The notes below the pieces were generated by a model, which worked only from the letters and a program-made list of their open reading frames with translations, searched no databases and was not told the origin of the DNA. This document shows, in pieces, positions 1 through 7,587 of a stretch of DNA of 55,467 bases; the stretch's first letter is position 1; each line of letters starts with the position of its first letter. A program made the position numbers and the translations under genes. Source of the DNA: a virus; IMG/VR virus record IMGVR_UViG_3300033145_000719, positions 1-55,467 of that record. One strand, written 5' to 3'.

Positions 1-49
1 AAACTATTTTTAAAGGAAAAGGGGGAAAAAAAAAAAAAAAAAATGAATA
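1..49. repeat. Left copy of the terminal overlap (circular junction)
   Basis: Bases 1-25 match 55416-55440 at 21 of 25 positions, and both are followed by a poly(A) run and ATGAATA. The A run is 18 long here and 21 at the right end. The scattered mismatches and homopolymer length difference look like noisy read ends at an assembly break. I infer that the two window ends join in a circular or terminally redundant genome. Confidence 0.75.
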
Positions 50-342
50 AAAAAGAGTTAGTATTAGAGAAGCGGAACTGGGGAAAAGCTGAGGAGGATG
101 GAATCACTGTCAGCTTGTACCCCGAGCGTGTGTACAAAACACAGCACGGGTACGAATGGCAGTATAGAGTAATGAAAGAAAAGTGGCAACTGGCCGATAG
201 AAGAGAAGGCTGGTTGCGGCCGACTTACAGGCGTATTGATAACAAGATCGTAATCACTACGCCTGATTATGAAAAGGCCCTACGTGCCGCCAAAATAGAG
301 GCGGAAAAGTTGGGGTTAGAAGAAGTAGAAGAGGAGGTGTAA
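43..342 (+). CDS. Hypothetical protein, 99 aa
   Basis: I do not recognise a family. The product is charged and hydrophilic, with no membrane segment, and ends in an acidic tail (GLEEVEEEV). The ATG sits at the end of the poly(A) run, with the G-rich stretch at 21-25 as the only possible ribosome site, which is poor compared with neighbours. The next gene starts 5 bases after its stop, so it belongs to the same operon. If the window closes into a circle, the truncated zinc-ribbon ORF at 55110 reads in frame into this ATG through a poly-lysine linker, so the start is uncertain. Confidence 0.6.
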   Translation: MNKKELVLEKRNWGKAEEDGITVSLYPERVYKTQHGYEWQYRVMKEKWQLADRREGWLRPTYRRIDNKIVITTPDYEKALRAAKIEAEKLGLEEVEEEV

Positions 343-346
343 GAAA

Positions 347-895
347 GTGAAGAAAATCGGGGGAGGTCTCATGGGAACCATCTACGACGACGGAACTCAT
401 GTAGTGAAAATCATACATAAAAACCCACGTGACCGCTACGGCGATCCCTTCCCACGAGAATATGCGATCGCGAACGAGAGACGGGCGATCGCATACAACC
501 AAAGTTGCCCGGAGGAGTTCCGGCTTTTCCCAGAGACTACCGAAATAGCTCCGGGGAAGTTCCGAAAGGAAAAGCTCTTTCCCGTGGACATAGAAAAAAC
601 TACACGGGAAGAGAAGCTGCGCTTCGGTGCAGCAATAATACACATGCTCCGTTCGGGCTTCGGTCTCGTGGATGGTATTCAGGTTATGGCTAATGAGGAT
701 GGTCGCCTGTTCATCTGCGACGCCGATAGTTTCATAGAGATTTCAGAACTGCCAGTCGAGACCCAGAACCGTATAGCATACGGTGTGAATTTCTTCATAG
801 CACGTAAGCTGGGGATCGGCGTATGGATCACCAGGTACTGTACTATCGAAAAAACCATTGCTGCTTTTGAAAAGGGAAAGGAGGGAGGCAAATGA
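347..895 (+). CDS. Small protein-kinase-like protein, 182 aa
   Basis: The N-terminus GGGLMGTIYDDG followed by HVVKII (Lys21) resembles the glycine loop and VAIK lysine of protein and aminoglycoside kinases. Residues 117-129 (EDGRLFICDADSF) resemble the segment around the DFG metal-binding Asp. A normal HxD catalytic loop is not visible (LVDGIQVMAN lies in its place), so activity is doubtful. The domain is shorter than a usual kinase (~250 aa). GTG at 347 follows GAGGAGGTG; an ATG at 371 behind GGGGGAGG is an alternative start. Its stop overlaps the next start (ATGA). The kinase-like fold is an inference from motifs only. Confidence 0.6.
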   Translation: MKKIGGGLMGTIYDDGTHVVKIIHKNPRDRYGDPFPREYAIANERRAIAYNQSCPEEFRLFPETTEIAPGKFRKEKLFPVDIEKTTREEKLRFGAAIIHMLRSGFGLVDGIQVMANEDGRLFICDADSFIEISELPVETQNRIAYGVNFFIARKLGIGVWITRYCTIEKTIAAFEKGKEGGK

Positions 896-1296
896 AAAGT
901 TGCAAGGAACGTATTAACCAGGAATACGAGGGCAGAATTGAAGACCTGCGTAAGCTGTTTTATGCCTACCAGGAGGGGGAGGAGGACAAATACGCCGATG
1001 AGCTAGGGACCTTCCCAGAGTATGGGTTGGCGTTCGATTATGTGGCACCAAACACGTTTAAAGACCAGCCGGAAGGTTACTTTAGGTACCAACTCAGTTG
1101 GGGCGGACCAAGCGACGAGTTCAGGTTTTATGCCTGCCCCGAAAGTACTTTCCCTAAACGAATCGAGTACTGGTTCCTGGACTGGTTCGACGGGGCTTGT
1201 CTCGAAGTTACAGGAGAAGATTATGACCTGCTATCGGAAATATGGCAGTTTTTTCAAGAGATAGGCACTGTTTTTGCTGAAGAAGAGGTGTTTTAG
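892..1296 (+). CDS. Hypothetical acidic protein, 134 aa
   Basis: No family recognised. The protein is acidic and rich in aromatic residues (Phe, Tyr, Trp), with no signal peptide or membrane segment. It starts 4 bases inside the previous gene (ATGA overlap), with GGAGGCAA just upstream, so the two are translationally coupled. A short GTG-initiated gene follows after 34 bases. Confidence 0.65.
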   Translation: MKSCKERINQEYEGRIEDLRKLFYAYQEGEEDKYADELGTFPEYGLAFDYVAPNTFKDQPEGYFRYQLSWGGPSDEFRFYACPESTFPKRIEYWFLDWFDGACLEVTGEDYDLLSEIWQFFQEIGTVFAEEEVF

Positions 1297-1330
1297 GGTG
1301 GGACTTGATACCTACAAGGAGGTGTAAAAA

Positions 1331-1468
1331 GTGCAAAGTCTTAGGATAAATATTATTGCAAACATACAGAATGACCGCACAACAGAAGAGTTTTTAGAAG
1401 AACTGGAAGAAATGTTAAATGAATACACGGATGGAAATTGGTTTTTTACATATAAAGAGGAAGACTAG
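1331..1468 (+). CDS. Small acidic protein, 45 aa
   Basis: This short gene begins with GTG at 1331, seven bases after AAGGAGGTG, and ends TAG at 1466. The product starts MQSLRINIIANIQND and is rich in Glu (EEFLEELEEML). No family recognised. The stop codon lies at the base of the terminator hairpin that follows directly, so it is the last gene of this transcription unit. Support is the strong ribosome site and tight fit between neighbours. Confidence 0.6.
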   Translation: MQSLRINIIANIQNDRTTEEFLEELEEMLNEYTDGNWFFTYKEED

Positions 1469-1492
1469 CCGGGATTAAGGTTCCCGGCTTTT
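1466..1492 (+). terminator. Rho-independent terminator
   Basis: An AGCCGGGA stem (1467-1474) pairs with TCCCGGCT (1482-1489) around a short loop, followed by TTT and an AT-rich stretch. It ends the 43-1468 operon. Confidence 0.75.
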
Positions 1493-1525
1493 AAATTTTT
1501 AAAAATTACAGGAGGTGCTTTTAAA

Positions 1526-3127
1526 GTGACTACCTTGAGGGAAGCTGCTGAAGAGAGATTTTCCACTGTGAAGGAGGTGCTAGCAGCGGTTATCGACGTC
1601 AGCACATATGACTTGACCAGATTCAAACATCTGGTTGAGGTCTACGCTAAAGCAAAGCAACATTTATTTGACTTATTTGGAGGTAGGTTACGGATGGAAA
1701 CACCCGTAGACATGCACCTAACATCAGATGAAACAAAAGCCTACCTTATCCGTTTCCACAGAGACCTTATTTGTGCAGGAGTACCTGTTGCTGCACGAGA
1801 CAATATCTACAACTTTCTCAGGATTTTACACCCTTTGGATATTGTGGAAAACCGTCTCTGTGCAGAGACGGTTGCTTGGTTTAACGATACTCCTCTCAAA
1901 GTTTTCCCAAAAGAATACCTTCCACAGAAACTGCAGGAAGGCATGAAACCATCCAGGCTTATGTTAAGGTTCGTTGATGACCCTGTTATGAAAAACACCG
2001 TTGGACAGATTTATTCCAGATATATACCGCTTTTCAAAGCCAAAGGAAAAGTGGTTGTTTCCATTGACCCTTTGGATTTACTTTTCATTAGTGAAAATGG
2101 GATAAAGTCATGCCACAGCCTTACCAGCGGATGTTACAGGGCCGGTAATTTAGCATACCTCCTGGACGGTGTGACTGCTGTGGCATATTACTACCGCAGT
2201 ACAACTCCTTGGAATTGTGGCAATGTCACGGTTGAAGAACCTTGGAAAATCTGGAGGCAGTTGGTGTTCATAGATATACTTAACCGCTCAGCTGTCTTCC
2301 AGAAGCACTACCCAGAGCAACATGAACTACCAGCAGCTGCAGCACGGCGGTTGGTGGCTCATGCTCTGGCTCAGTATTATGGTACTGAGCCTAAATGGAC
2401 AATTAAGAGGGACCCAGTAGAAGGTAGCCGTTACTTTATCAAGAAAGGCACCGACGCGTTTTACTTGGACGCGGCGGCAGAAGTTATTCGCCTTAATGAC
2501 AAAGGAGGAGCGCTGGACGTTGATGTAGGCAGAGAGCCGTTCTGCCTACTTTGCGGCAATGAGTTATGCACAACAGAGGATCTCATTTGCTCCTCTTGCA
2601 ATAATTCAGTTACCTGCGCAGCGTGCGGCGAAGCTGTGGACACTGATTATGCGTATTACTACGAGGGCAATCCTTACTGTGAGTATTGTTGGAATGAACA
2701 GTTTGTCTACTGCACTGTGTGTGACATAGTAGTACCAGAAGAGGATGCTCGGTACTATAACAATTGCCCATACTGTGAATGTTGTTTTGACTCACACTTT
2801 ACTGTATGTAGCATCTGCGGAGAGACTATCGCAGTCGATGCTGAAGATACTTACGAGATTGACGGAGACTACTACTGCAGCGACTGTTTTAGTGATAGGT
2901 TCTGCTGTTGTGTTATGTGTAACGCTATTATAGACACTGAAAATGACTCTATAGTTAGGGACGTAGATATGTATCCCTATTGTGAGCACTGTGCTGAGGA
3001 AGTGCTTGTGGAATGCTGCAAATGCGGTAACTATTACCGCAGAGACTATGACACTGGTATGTTTCATGAAATTAACGGACAGATATACTGTGATTCATGT
3101 AAACCTGATGAAACGGAGGTGGCTTAA
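1526..3127 (+). CDS. Multi-zinc-ribbon protein with PcfJ-like centre, 533 aa
   Basis: The start is GTG at 1526, behind CAGGAGGTG. Residues ~1-330 form a globular region containing GIKSCHSLTSGCYRAGNLAYLL, a Cys-rich pattern somewhat like the core of PcfJ-type mobile-element proteins (weak resemblance). Residues ~340-530 hold at least six CxxC knuckles in LIM/treble-clef-like repeats (YCEYC, YCTVC, YCSDC, YCEHC, CCKCG, YCDSC), probably binding several zinc ions. This suggests nucleic-acid or protein binding, but the function is unknown. The peptidase gene starts directly after its stop (GGAGGTGGCTTAA then ATG). The coding DNA carries several perfect hairpins (1850-1873, 2368-2391, 2525-2549). 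Confidence 0.7.
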   Translation: MTTLREAAEERFSTVKEVLAAVIDVSTYDLTRFKHLVEVYAKAKQHLFDLFGGRLRMETPVDMHLTSDETKAYLIRFHRDLICAGVPVAARDNIYNFLRILHPLDIVENRLCAETVAWFNDTPLKVFPKEYLPQKLQEGMKPSRLMLRFVDDPVMKNTVGQIYSRYIPLFKAKGKVVVSIDPLDLLFISENGIKSCHSLTSGCYRAGNLAYLLDGVTAVAYYYRSTTPWNCGNVTVEEPWKIWRQLVFIDILNRSAVFQKHYPEQHELPAAAARRLVAHALAQYYGTEPKWTIKRDPVEGSRYFIKKGTDAFYLDAAAEVIRLNDKGGALDVDVGREPFCLLCGNELCTTEDLICSSCNNSVTCAACGEAVDTDYAYYYEGNPYCEYCWNEQFVYCTVCDIVVPEEDARYYNNCPYCECCFDSHFTVCSICGETIAVDAEDTYEIDGDYYCSDCFSDRFCCCVMCNAIIDTENDSIVRDVDMYPYCEHCAEEVLVECCKCGNYYRRDYDTGMFHEINGQIYCDSCKPDETEVA

Positions 3128-4018
3128 ATGAATATGATTAACATATTTAAAGCAAAAGCTAAAACTCTTTTGGAACGTACCCTGCTGCGTAAATTGGAAA
3201 AGGCAGGGTACATGAAGGCAGGGTACATTGTTGCAACAGGACAAGAATACATCTACGCCGAGGGCGACATTCCTGTCTTACTTGTTGCCCACGTCGATAC
3301 TGTGCACAAGAAGCCCCCGAAAAAGATTTTCCACGACCCTAAACACAATGTCCTTTGGTCTCCAGACGGTCTTGGGGCCGACGACAGGGCAGGTGTTTGG
3401 GCTATCCTGAAGCTTATACAGGATGGCTATCGTCCGCATGTCCTCTTTACAGATGGTGAAGAGAGCGGCGGGACTGGTGCTGTAGAAGTTATCGAAACAC
3501 TCGACCCACCAGATGTGAACATCATCGTAGAGCTTGACAGGAAGGGTAGTAACGACGCAGTTTACTATAACTGCGACTGCTCAGAACTCGAAGAATACAT
3601 CAGCTATTTTGGATTTGAAACAGCACGAGGTATATTTACAGACATCGTCCTGCTGTGTCCGGAATGGGGCATAGCCGGCGTGAACTTGTCAGTCGGTTAC
3701 TACAATGCTCACTCCAACGCAGAGTATTTGTGCCTGAACAAGCTTAGACGTACTATTGAACGAGTTGCTGAGATGCTGGAGAACCCGCCTAAAGAACGTT
3801 TTGAATACAAAGAAAAACCGCACAACATTATCTGTTATAAAAACGACAACCGCAGTTGTCATTTGCTGGAGAAATGTGACAGTTGCGATGACTGGTTTGT
3901 GTTTGACGAACTTTACGAAGATAATTACGGTTTGCTTTTATGCGAGTATTGTTATCAGGCGTTCTACGGCAGGCTTCCAGATAAGGAAGGAGGTGATATA
4001 CGTGAAGCTGCTAACTAA
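3128..4018 (+). CDS. M20/M28/M42-like zinc metallopeptidase with C-terminal zinc ribbon
   Basis: The five metal-binding signatures of co-catalytic zinc peptidases are present in order: LVAHVDTVH, GLGADDRAG, FTDGEESGG, VELDRKG and YNAHSNAEYL. These supply the His, bridging Asp, catalytic Glu, Asp and His expected for M20/M28-type aminopeptidases. The catalytic part covers residues ~40-225. After it comes a two-knuckle zinc ribbon (CDSCDDW...CEYC), like those of the gene upstream. The substrate is unknown; a role in host takeover or peptide turnover is only a guess. ATG 3128 has GGAGGTGG nine bases upstream. A tandem 15-bp duplication at 3200-3228 encodes KAGYM-KAGYI. Confidence 0.8.
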   Translation: MNMINIFKAKAKTLLERTLLRKLEKAGYMKAGYIVATGQEYIYAEGDIPVLLVAHVDTVHKKPPKKIFHDPKHNVLWSPDGLGADDRAGVWAILKLIQDGYRPHVLFTDGEESGGTGAVEVIETLDPPDVNIIVELDRKGSNDAVYYNCDCSELEEYISYFGFETARGIFTDIVLLCPEWGIAGVNLSVGYYNAHSNAEYLCLNKLRRTIERVAEMLENPPKERFEYKEKPHNIICYKNDNRSCHLLEKCDSCDDWFVFDELYEDNYGLLLCEYCYQAFYGRLPDKEGGDIREAAN

Positions 4019-4304
4019 GGAACTCCGCAGAAAAATCCCGTCGCTTTACTCTACCGAGAACGATGCTGACCCTATAGTGCAGGCTAAATTCTTTACACCG
4101 GACTCTAACTGGACGTGGTACATCATAGAATTTGATGGAAAAGATATCTTCTACGGCTACGTTGTCGGTTTTGAAGCAGAATTGGGCTACTTTTCACTTT
4201 CAGAACTCGAAAACGTACGCGGTCCTTTTGGTTTGAAGGTAGAACGGGACTTGCACTTCAAACCAATACCGTTATCAAAAATCACTAGCGGGGAGGTAAC
4301 GTAA
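4002..4304 (+). CDS. DUF2958-family protein, 100 aa
   Basis: The sequence follows the DUF2958 pattern throughout: LLTKELRRKIPSLYSTE, a KFFTPDSNWTWYI core, GYFSLSELE, and GLKVERDLHFKP near the C-terminus. DUF2958 proteins are common on phages and plasmids and have no assigned function. I chose GTG 4002 because AAGGAGGTG lies just upstream and it gives the family's usual N-terminus. It overlaps the end of the peptidase gene by 17 bases and abuts the next ATG. Confidence 0.8.
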   Translation: MKLLTKELRRKIPSLYSTENDADPIVQAKFFTPDSNWTWYIIEFDGKDIFYGYVVGFEAELGYFSLSELENVRGPFGLKVERDLHFKPIPLSKITSGEVT

Positions 4305-4562
4305 ATGAAGTATAGAGTTCGTGATGTGGTTAGCTGGGAAGAGAAAGAAGCCATCACCGACGCAGCTATGGATGCAGTATTAGAACATGATATGATGCAG
4401 CATACACTGACGGTAATCAATATCCTCTTGAGTATACTGGAAGACATGAAAGTACCAGAACCTTTGGCAATTGTCGCATTGGACTTTGTCACAGCAGTAG
4501 TATGCACCTACGCCAAGGAACAAGGAATGGCTGTGCCTGCTACCAAGAATATAAAACATTGA
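4305..4562 (+). CDS. Hypothetical helical protein, 85 aa
   Basis: No family recognised. It starts with ATG directly after the stop of the DUF2958 gene, behind GGGGAGG. The middle (TLTVINILLSILEDM, then PLAIVALDFVTAVVCTY) is amphipathic to hydrophobic and probably helical rather than a true membrane anchor. It is part of the small-gene operon leading to xis and int. Confidence 0.55.
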   Translation: MKYRVRDVVSWEEKEAITDAAMDAVLEHDMMQHTLTVINILLSILEDMKVPEPLAIVALDFVTAVVCTYAKEQGMAVPATKNIKH

Positions 4563-4580
4563 GAAAGGAGGGATAACTAA

Positions 4581-4751
4581 ATGGAAAAATACGACCCTAC
4601 AGCAGGCATGGTGGAAACACCTGCCGGTGTTGGTAGATACTTAAATTTTGACGCAAACACAGGTAAAGTCTTAGTGGAAATGAACTACGAAGACCTGGTA
4701 GAATTTGACGGAAGCGAATGCTATCCGGTTCTAGATAGTAAGGAGGTGTAG
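4581..4751 (+). CDS. Small hypothetical protein, 56 aa
   Basis: ATG 4581 lies behind AGAAAGGAGGG and the frame closes at TAG 4749. The product, starting MEKYDPTAGMVETPAGVGRY, looks like a compact beta-rich domain (VGRYLNFD, GKVLVEMNY). Its last codons contain the AAGGAGGTG ribosome site of the excisionase gene, so translation of the two is probably coupled. Function unknown. Confidence 0.6.
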   Translation: MEKYDPTAGMVETPAGVGRYLNFDANTGKVLVEMNYEDLVEFDGSECYPVLDSKEV

Positions 4752-4754
4752 TTT

Positions 4755-5021
4755 ATGAATAAAAACGAGTTGCCTTTATATATGACTGTCGAGGAAGTTG
4801 CCGAACTTTTGCGTGTAAGCCGTTCTGCGGCATGTGAATATGTGCGCCGAGGAGATATACCGTCAATTAGAGTAGGACGGTTTATCCGTGTGCCAAGAGA
4901 CCGTCTACTGTCAATGAAGCAGGATTTTGAAGACACACTGCAGAATACCTCCTCAAACACAACGAGGGGAGATACAAATAATGGCACGCGGACACATCAA
5001 GAAGTACAAAGGCAAACGTAA
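4755..5021 (+). CDS. xis: Excisionase / MerR-type helix-turn-helix protein
   Basis: Residues 1-55 form an excisionase-family winged helix: LYMTVEEVAELLRVSRSAACEYVRRG followed by IPSIRVGRFIRVPRDRL. Such proteins bend DNA at att sites and steer integrase towards excision. The gene sits directly before and overlaps the integrase, the usual xis-int arrangement. ATG 4755 follows AAGGAGGTG at 4740-4748. The C-terminus (residues ~58-88) is polar and probably disordered. A purely regulatory role cannot be excluded. Confidence 0.8.
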   Translation: MNKNELPLYMTVEEVAELLRVSRSAACEYVRRGDIPSIRVGRFIRVPRDRLLSMKQDFEDTLQNTSSNTTRGDTNNGTRTHQEVQRQT

Positions 5022-6144
5022 AGAGAGTTGGCAGGTTGTCGTCTCTCTCGGTTGGGACCCGGAAACCGGCAGATACCGGCAGAAAAGGGTTACGGTGAAC
5101 GGTACAAAAAAGGACGCTGAACGCGTCTTACGTGAGCTTTTACAGCAGGTAGAGGATGGTACTTTTGTAGACCCAGGAAAAATCACCATAGCTGAATACC
5201 TGCACAAATGGCTGGAAACCCACAAACAGAACCTTGCACCGTCAACCTACCGCAGATATAGGGTTGCTGTAGAACAGCACATAATCCCCTGTTTAGGAAG
5301 CATACCGCTGGGCAAGCTTCAGCCGCTGCAGATACAGGATTTTCTGGCTAAAGAGCTGGAGGAAGGCAGGAAGGACAACAAGAAAAGCACAGGGCGGGGG
5401 TTGACACCCGCAACCGTGCGCTATACCTACACGGTCCTACACAAGGCGTTGAAGGACGCCGTAAAATGGCAGATGCTTTACAGGAACCCCGCAGATTACG
5501 TAACCGCTCCCAAAGCCAAACGTGAAGAGCCGGTCGTGCTGGATGAACAGCATGTTAAAAAGCTGCTGAATGAACTGAAGGGCACTTATCTCTACATGCC
5601 TACATACCTGGCCATCTACACCGGGATGAGAATGGGCGAAATTCTAGGACTGACATGGCAGGACGTTGACCTTGACCGGGGCGTCGTAACCATCAGGCAG
5701 GCAAGCATACAGCGGAACGCAGACAAACCGGAATTCGGGCAGCCGAAAACGGCTAAAAGCCGGAGGCGTGTGGACATTTCACCATCGGTAGTTAGAGAGC
5801 TGAGGGAGCACAGGAAATGCCAGCTTGAATTAAAGCTGAAAGCAGGCCCACAGTGGGAAGATTTTAACCTTGTATGCAGTCATGAGAACGGCAGGCCGGT
5901 AAACCCGCCGACCCTATCCAGCAGGTTCAGCAGGACAGCGTCTAAACTAGGGCTGCCGGTAACATTTCACGGACTGCGCCATACCCACGCCAGCCTGCTT
6001 ATAAAGGCGGGAGTACCGGCAAAGGTCATTTCCGAACGCCTAGGACACAGCAGCATAAGGACCACGATGGACACTTACGGACACCTAATGGACGGCATGC
6101 AGAAGGAAGCTGCCCGCAAACTGGAAAAGCTGTTAGATGAATGA
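4981..6144 (+). CDS. int: Tyrosine-type site-specific integrase
   Basis: Phage integrase of 387 aa. It has an N-terminal AP2-like arm-binding domain (RGHIKKYKGKRKESW, ~1-55), a SAM-like core-binding domain (~60-165) and the catalytic domain (~175-385). Catalytic residues visible are Arg in TGMRMGEILGL, HGLRHTHASLL (His-x-x-Arg-His), a later His in LGHSSIRTTMDTYGH, and the nucleophile Tyr in that segment. It recombines attP with a tRNA gene in the host. I chose ATG 4981, behind GAGGGGAG, which gives the normal N-terminus; it overlaps xis by 41 bases. attP lies 100 bases downstream. Confidence 0.93.
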   Translation: MARGHIKKYKGKRKESWQVVVSLGWDPETGRYRQKRVTVNGTKKDAERVLRELLQQVEDGTFVDPGKITIAEYLHKWLETHKQNLAPSTYRRYRVAVEQHIIPCLGSIPLGKLQPLQIQDFLAKELEEGRKDNKKSTGRGLTPATVRYTYTVLHKALKDAVKWQMLYRNPADYVTAPKAKREEPVVLDEQHVKKLLNELKGTYLYMPTYLAIYTGMRMGEILGLTWQDVDLDRGVVTIRQASIQRNADKPEFGQPKTAKSRRRVDISPSVVRELREHRKCQLELKLKAGPQWEDFNLVCSHENGRPVNPPTLSSRFSRTASKLGLPVTFHGLRHTHASLLIKAGVPAKVISERLGHSSIRTTMDTYGHLMDGMQKEAARKLEKLLDE

Positions 6145-6160
6145 ATAGAAAAATTTTATG

Positions 6161-6182
6161 TTTGCAAAATGTTTGCAAAATG
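6161..6182 (+). repeat. Tandem 11-bp repeats, candidate integrase arm sites (P side)
   Basis: TTTGCAAAATG occurs twice head to tail at 6161-6171 and 6172-6182, between int and the tRNA-like core. A second pair of 11-bp direct repeats flanks the other side. Placement and size fit arm-type integrase sites. Confidence 0.5.
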
Positions 6183-6194
6183 ACCTCTTAAATG

Positions 6195-6245
6195 AAAATG
6201 GCAGGTATTTCCAACCCCGGAAACCCTGCCATTTCTAGCTTTTTT
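6195..6245 (+). terminator. Rho-independent terminator after int
   Basis: AAATGGCAGG (6196-6205) pairs with CCTGCCATTT (6225-6234), with an inner TTTCC/GGAAA stem, followed by CTAGCTTTTTT. It should end the xis-int transcript. Confidence 0.8.
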
Positions 6246-6294
6246 GGAGCTGATGGGGGGATTTGAACCCCCGACCTGCGCATTACGAGTGCAC
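6245..6294 (-). other. attP: attP core: 3' half of tRNA-Thr(CGT)
   Basis: Read on the minus strand, this stretch is the 3' part of a tRNA: an anticodon stem-loop with loop CTCGTAA (anticodon CGT, Thr), the variable region AGGTC, a GGGGG-TTCAAAT-CCCCC T arm, the 3' acceptor strand CATCAGC, then T and CCA. No 5' half is present, so it is not a functional tRNA gene here. On integration it would restore the 3' end of the host tRNA-Thr(CGT) gene. It lies next to int, as expected for a phage attachment site. The exact crossover limits cannot be seen without the host site. Confidence 0.85.
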
Positions 6295-6319
6295 TGAATA
6301 GACAAACAGCACCAATACT

Positions 6320-6342
6320 TGTGGGCGAAAGCCCACATTTTA
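6320..6342 (+). terminator. GNRA-capped hairpin followed by T-rich run
   Basis: TGTGGGC, loop GAAA, GCCCACA, then TTTTATT. On the plus strand this resembles an intrinsic terminator backing up the one after int. On the minus strand, downstream of the repressor, the following bases are not T-rich. Confidence 0.5.
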
Positions 6343-6395
6343 TTATGTCTTTAGTCCATCACCGTCTTATTAGATACATGTTTTTCAGCCCAGTC

Positions 6396-6417
6396 TATGA
6401 CAAAGTTATGACAAAGT
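6396..6417 (+). repeat. Tandem 11-bp repeats, candidate integrase arm sites (P' side)
   Basis: TATGACAAAGT occurs twice head to tail at 6396-6406 and 6407-6417, on the far side of the tRNA-like core and overlapping the repressor stop. With the pair at 6161-6182 this frames attP over about 257 bp. Confidence 0.45.
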
Positions 6418-7218
6418 TTTGTGTGGAGGAGGTGGAACTTTCTTCTCTATACTGACTACTACACCTATGACCTGGTCCACTTCAGGATTGACTTCTATGT
6501 CCTTGTAATTGTTGTTTGCTGCTCGCAAAAAGCACTTATCATTTTCTACCACAAAATATTTTACAGTAGCTTCACCATCATTACCTACCACAGCTATTAC
6601 AAGGTCCCCATGTTCAGCAGCAGTTGTTTTCTTAATTAACAGCCTGTCCCCCGGCTCGATGCCGACATCTATAAGGCTATCTCCCTCTACAAGAAGCACG
6701 TAATCAATGTTCAGATCAGCACGAACCGGCACGTACTCCAAAATATCTTCCGTAGCAAGTTTAGGTAAGCCTGCTCTCACCTGCCCTACAACTGGTTTTA
6801 ATGTAGATACTACAGGAACTAATTTTGATGGTCGTCGCGGTTTGTTATATCGTGATATTTCGGTCTCTAATCCTAGTATTTTCTTAGTTACTGTAGACAA
6901 TTCATCTACAAGTTTTAGGTTGGTTGGACTACTTGAAACTTTACTAAGAAGCCTTTTACGCTTTTCAGTTAATCTATCTAGCTCTGTTCTAAGTTCATCT
7001 ACAGATACATTATCACTAACACTTTCTACTATAGTGTTTACATCAGTCAAATAAAGGTCTGCTATCCTCTGTACTATATCAAGCGAAGGCATCCTGCGTC
7101 CCTGCTCATACATTCCAAGAGTACTTCTACTAACTCCTAGTGAACGAGCTGCGTCATCTAAAGATAATCTGGCACGATTACGCAACTGACGTAATTTTCT
7201 ACCAAGTTCTTTACGCAT
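6406..7218 (-). CDS. LexA/CI-type self-cleaving lysogeny repressor
   Basis: 270 aa. Residues 1-60 are a Cro/CI helix-turn-helix (LSLDDAARSLGVSRSTLGMYEQG). A charged helical linker (~75-125) follows, then an S24 peptidase domain (~140-262). The Ala-Gly cleavage site is visible in VGQVRAGLP, the nucleophile Ser in EGDSLIDVGIEPGD and the general-base Lys in GEATVKYF. The protein should dimerise, hold the prophage silent and be inactivated by RecA-stimulated self-cleavage during SOS. It is transcribed away from the Cro-like gene, with GGAGTGTG upstream of the ATG. The intergenic region holds the operator-like palindrome at 7270-7280. Confidence 0.92.
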   Translation of the reverse strand: MRKELGRKLRQLRNRARLSLDDAARSLGVSRSTLGMYEQGRRMPSLDIVQRIADLYLTDVNTIVESVSDNVSVDELRTELDRLTEKRKRLLSKVSSSPTNLKLVDELSTVTKKILGLETEISRYNKPRRPSKLVPVVSTLKPVVGQVRAGLPKLATEDILEYVPVRADLNIDYVLLVEGDSLIDVGIEPGDRLLIKKTTAAEHGDLVIAVVGNDGEATVKYFVVENDKCFLRAANNNYKDIEVNPEVDQVIGVVVSIEKKVPPPPHKTLS

Positions 7219-7256
7219 AATAAATACACACTCCTATACATTATTTTATTTTAGTA

Positions 7257-7285
7257 TTGACGTAAAGGCACACATTGTGTATAAT
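7257..7285 (+). promoter_or_regulatory. Consensus sigma-A promoter with embedded operator-like palindrome (PR-like)
   Basis: TTGACG at 7257-7262 and TATAAT at 7280-7285 are separated by exactly 17 bp. The odd-length palindrome ACACA-T-TGTGT (7270-7280) fills the spacer and overlaps the -10 box, a natural repressor or Cro site. Transcription would start about 7292 and serve the Cro-like gene and the replication operon. Confidence 0.8.
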
Positions 7286-7309
7286 TGCTTTTGTGAGGTG
7301 ATGATTGTT

Positions 7310-7498
7310 ATGCAATACATTCGTGAACGTCGCACTCAACTAGGATTGTCTGCTGAAAAGGCTGCTCGTAAAGCTTGTATTTCCACGTCCATGTGGGTTA
7401 AAATCGAACGTGGAGAAAGAACCCCTTCACTGCGTGTCGCACAAAAAGTCGCGTGTGTCCTACAAACAACTGTCGATGAACTGTTTACCACCTCCTAA
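7310..7498 (+). CDS. Cro-like helix-turn-helix regulator, 62 aa
   Basis: A single XRE-type domain: YIRERRTQLGLSAEKAARKA, then ISTSMWVKIERGERTPSLR and a final helix ending TVDELF. It is first in the rightward early operon and divergent from the repressor, the position of Cro. I chose ATG 7310, nine bases after GAGGTG; ATG 7301 lies too close to the ribosome site. It probably binds the same operators as the repressor and favours the lytic state. Confidence 0.75.
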   Translation: MQYIRERRTQLGLSAEKAARKACISTSMWVKIERGERTPSLRVAQKVACVLQTTVDELFTTS

Positions 7499-7567
7499 TA
7501 TGTATTGTTATTAATATTATACACTAATTCCCTATGTGTGTATACCCCTTATGTAAAATTATGATAA

Positions 7568-7584
7568 GGAGGTGTGGCACCTCC
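7568..7584 (+). promoter_or_regulatory. Hairpin that buries the Shine-Dalgarno of the helicase gene
   Basis: GGAGGTG (7568-7574) is followed after TGG by its exact complement CACCTCC (7578-7584), directly before ATG 7588. The ribosome site forms the 5' arm of a 7-bp stem, so translation of the helicase could be repressed unless the stem opens. Confidence 0.55.
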
Positions 7585-7587
7585 AAG

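Noticed and set aside
6245-6294. A functional tRNA gene
   Set aside because: Only the 3' half (anticodon arm to CCA) is present; no D arm or 5' acceptor strand. It is the attachment core.
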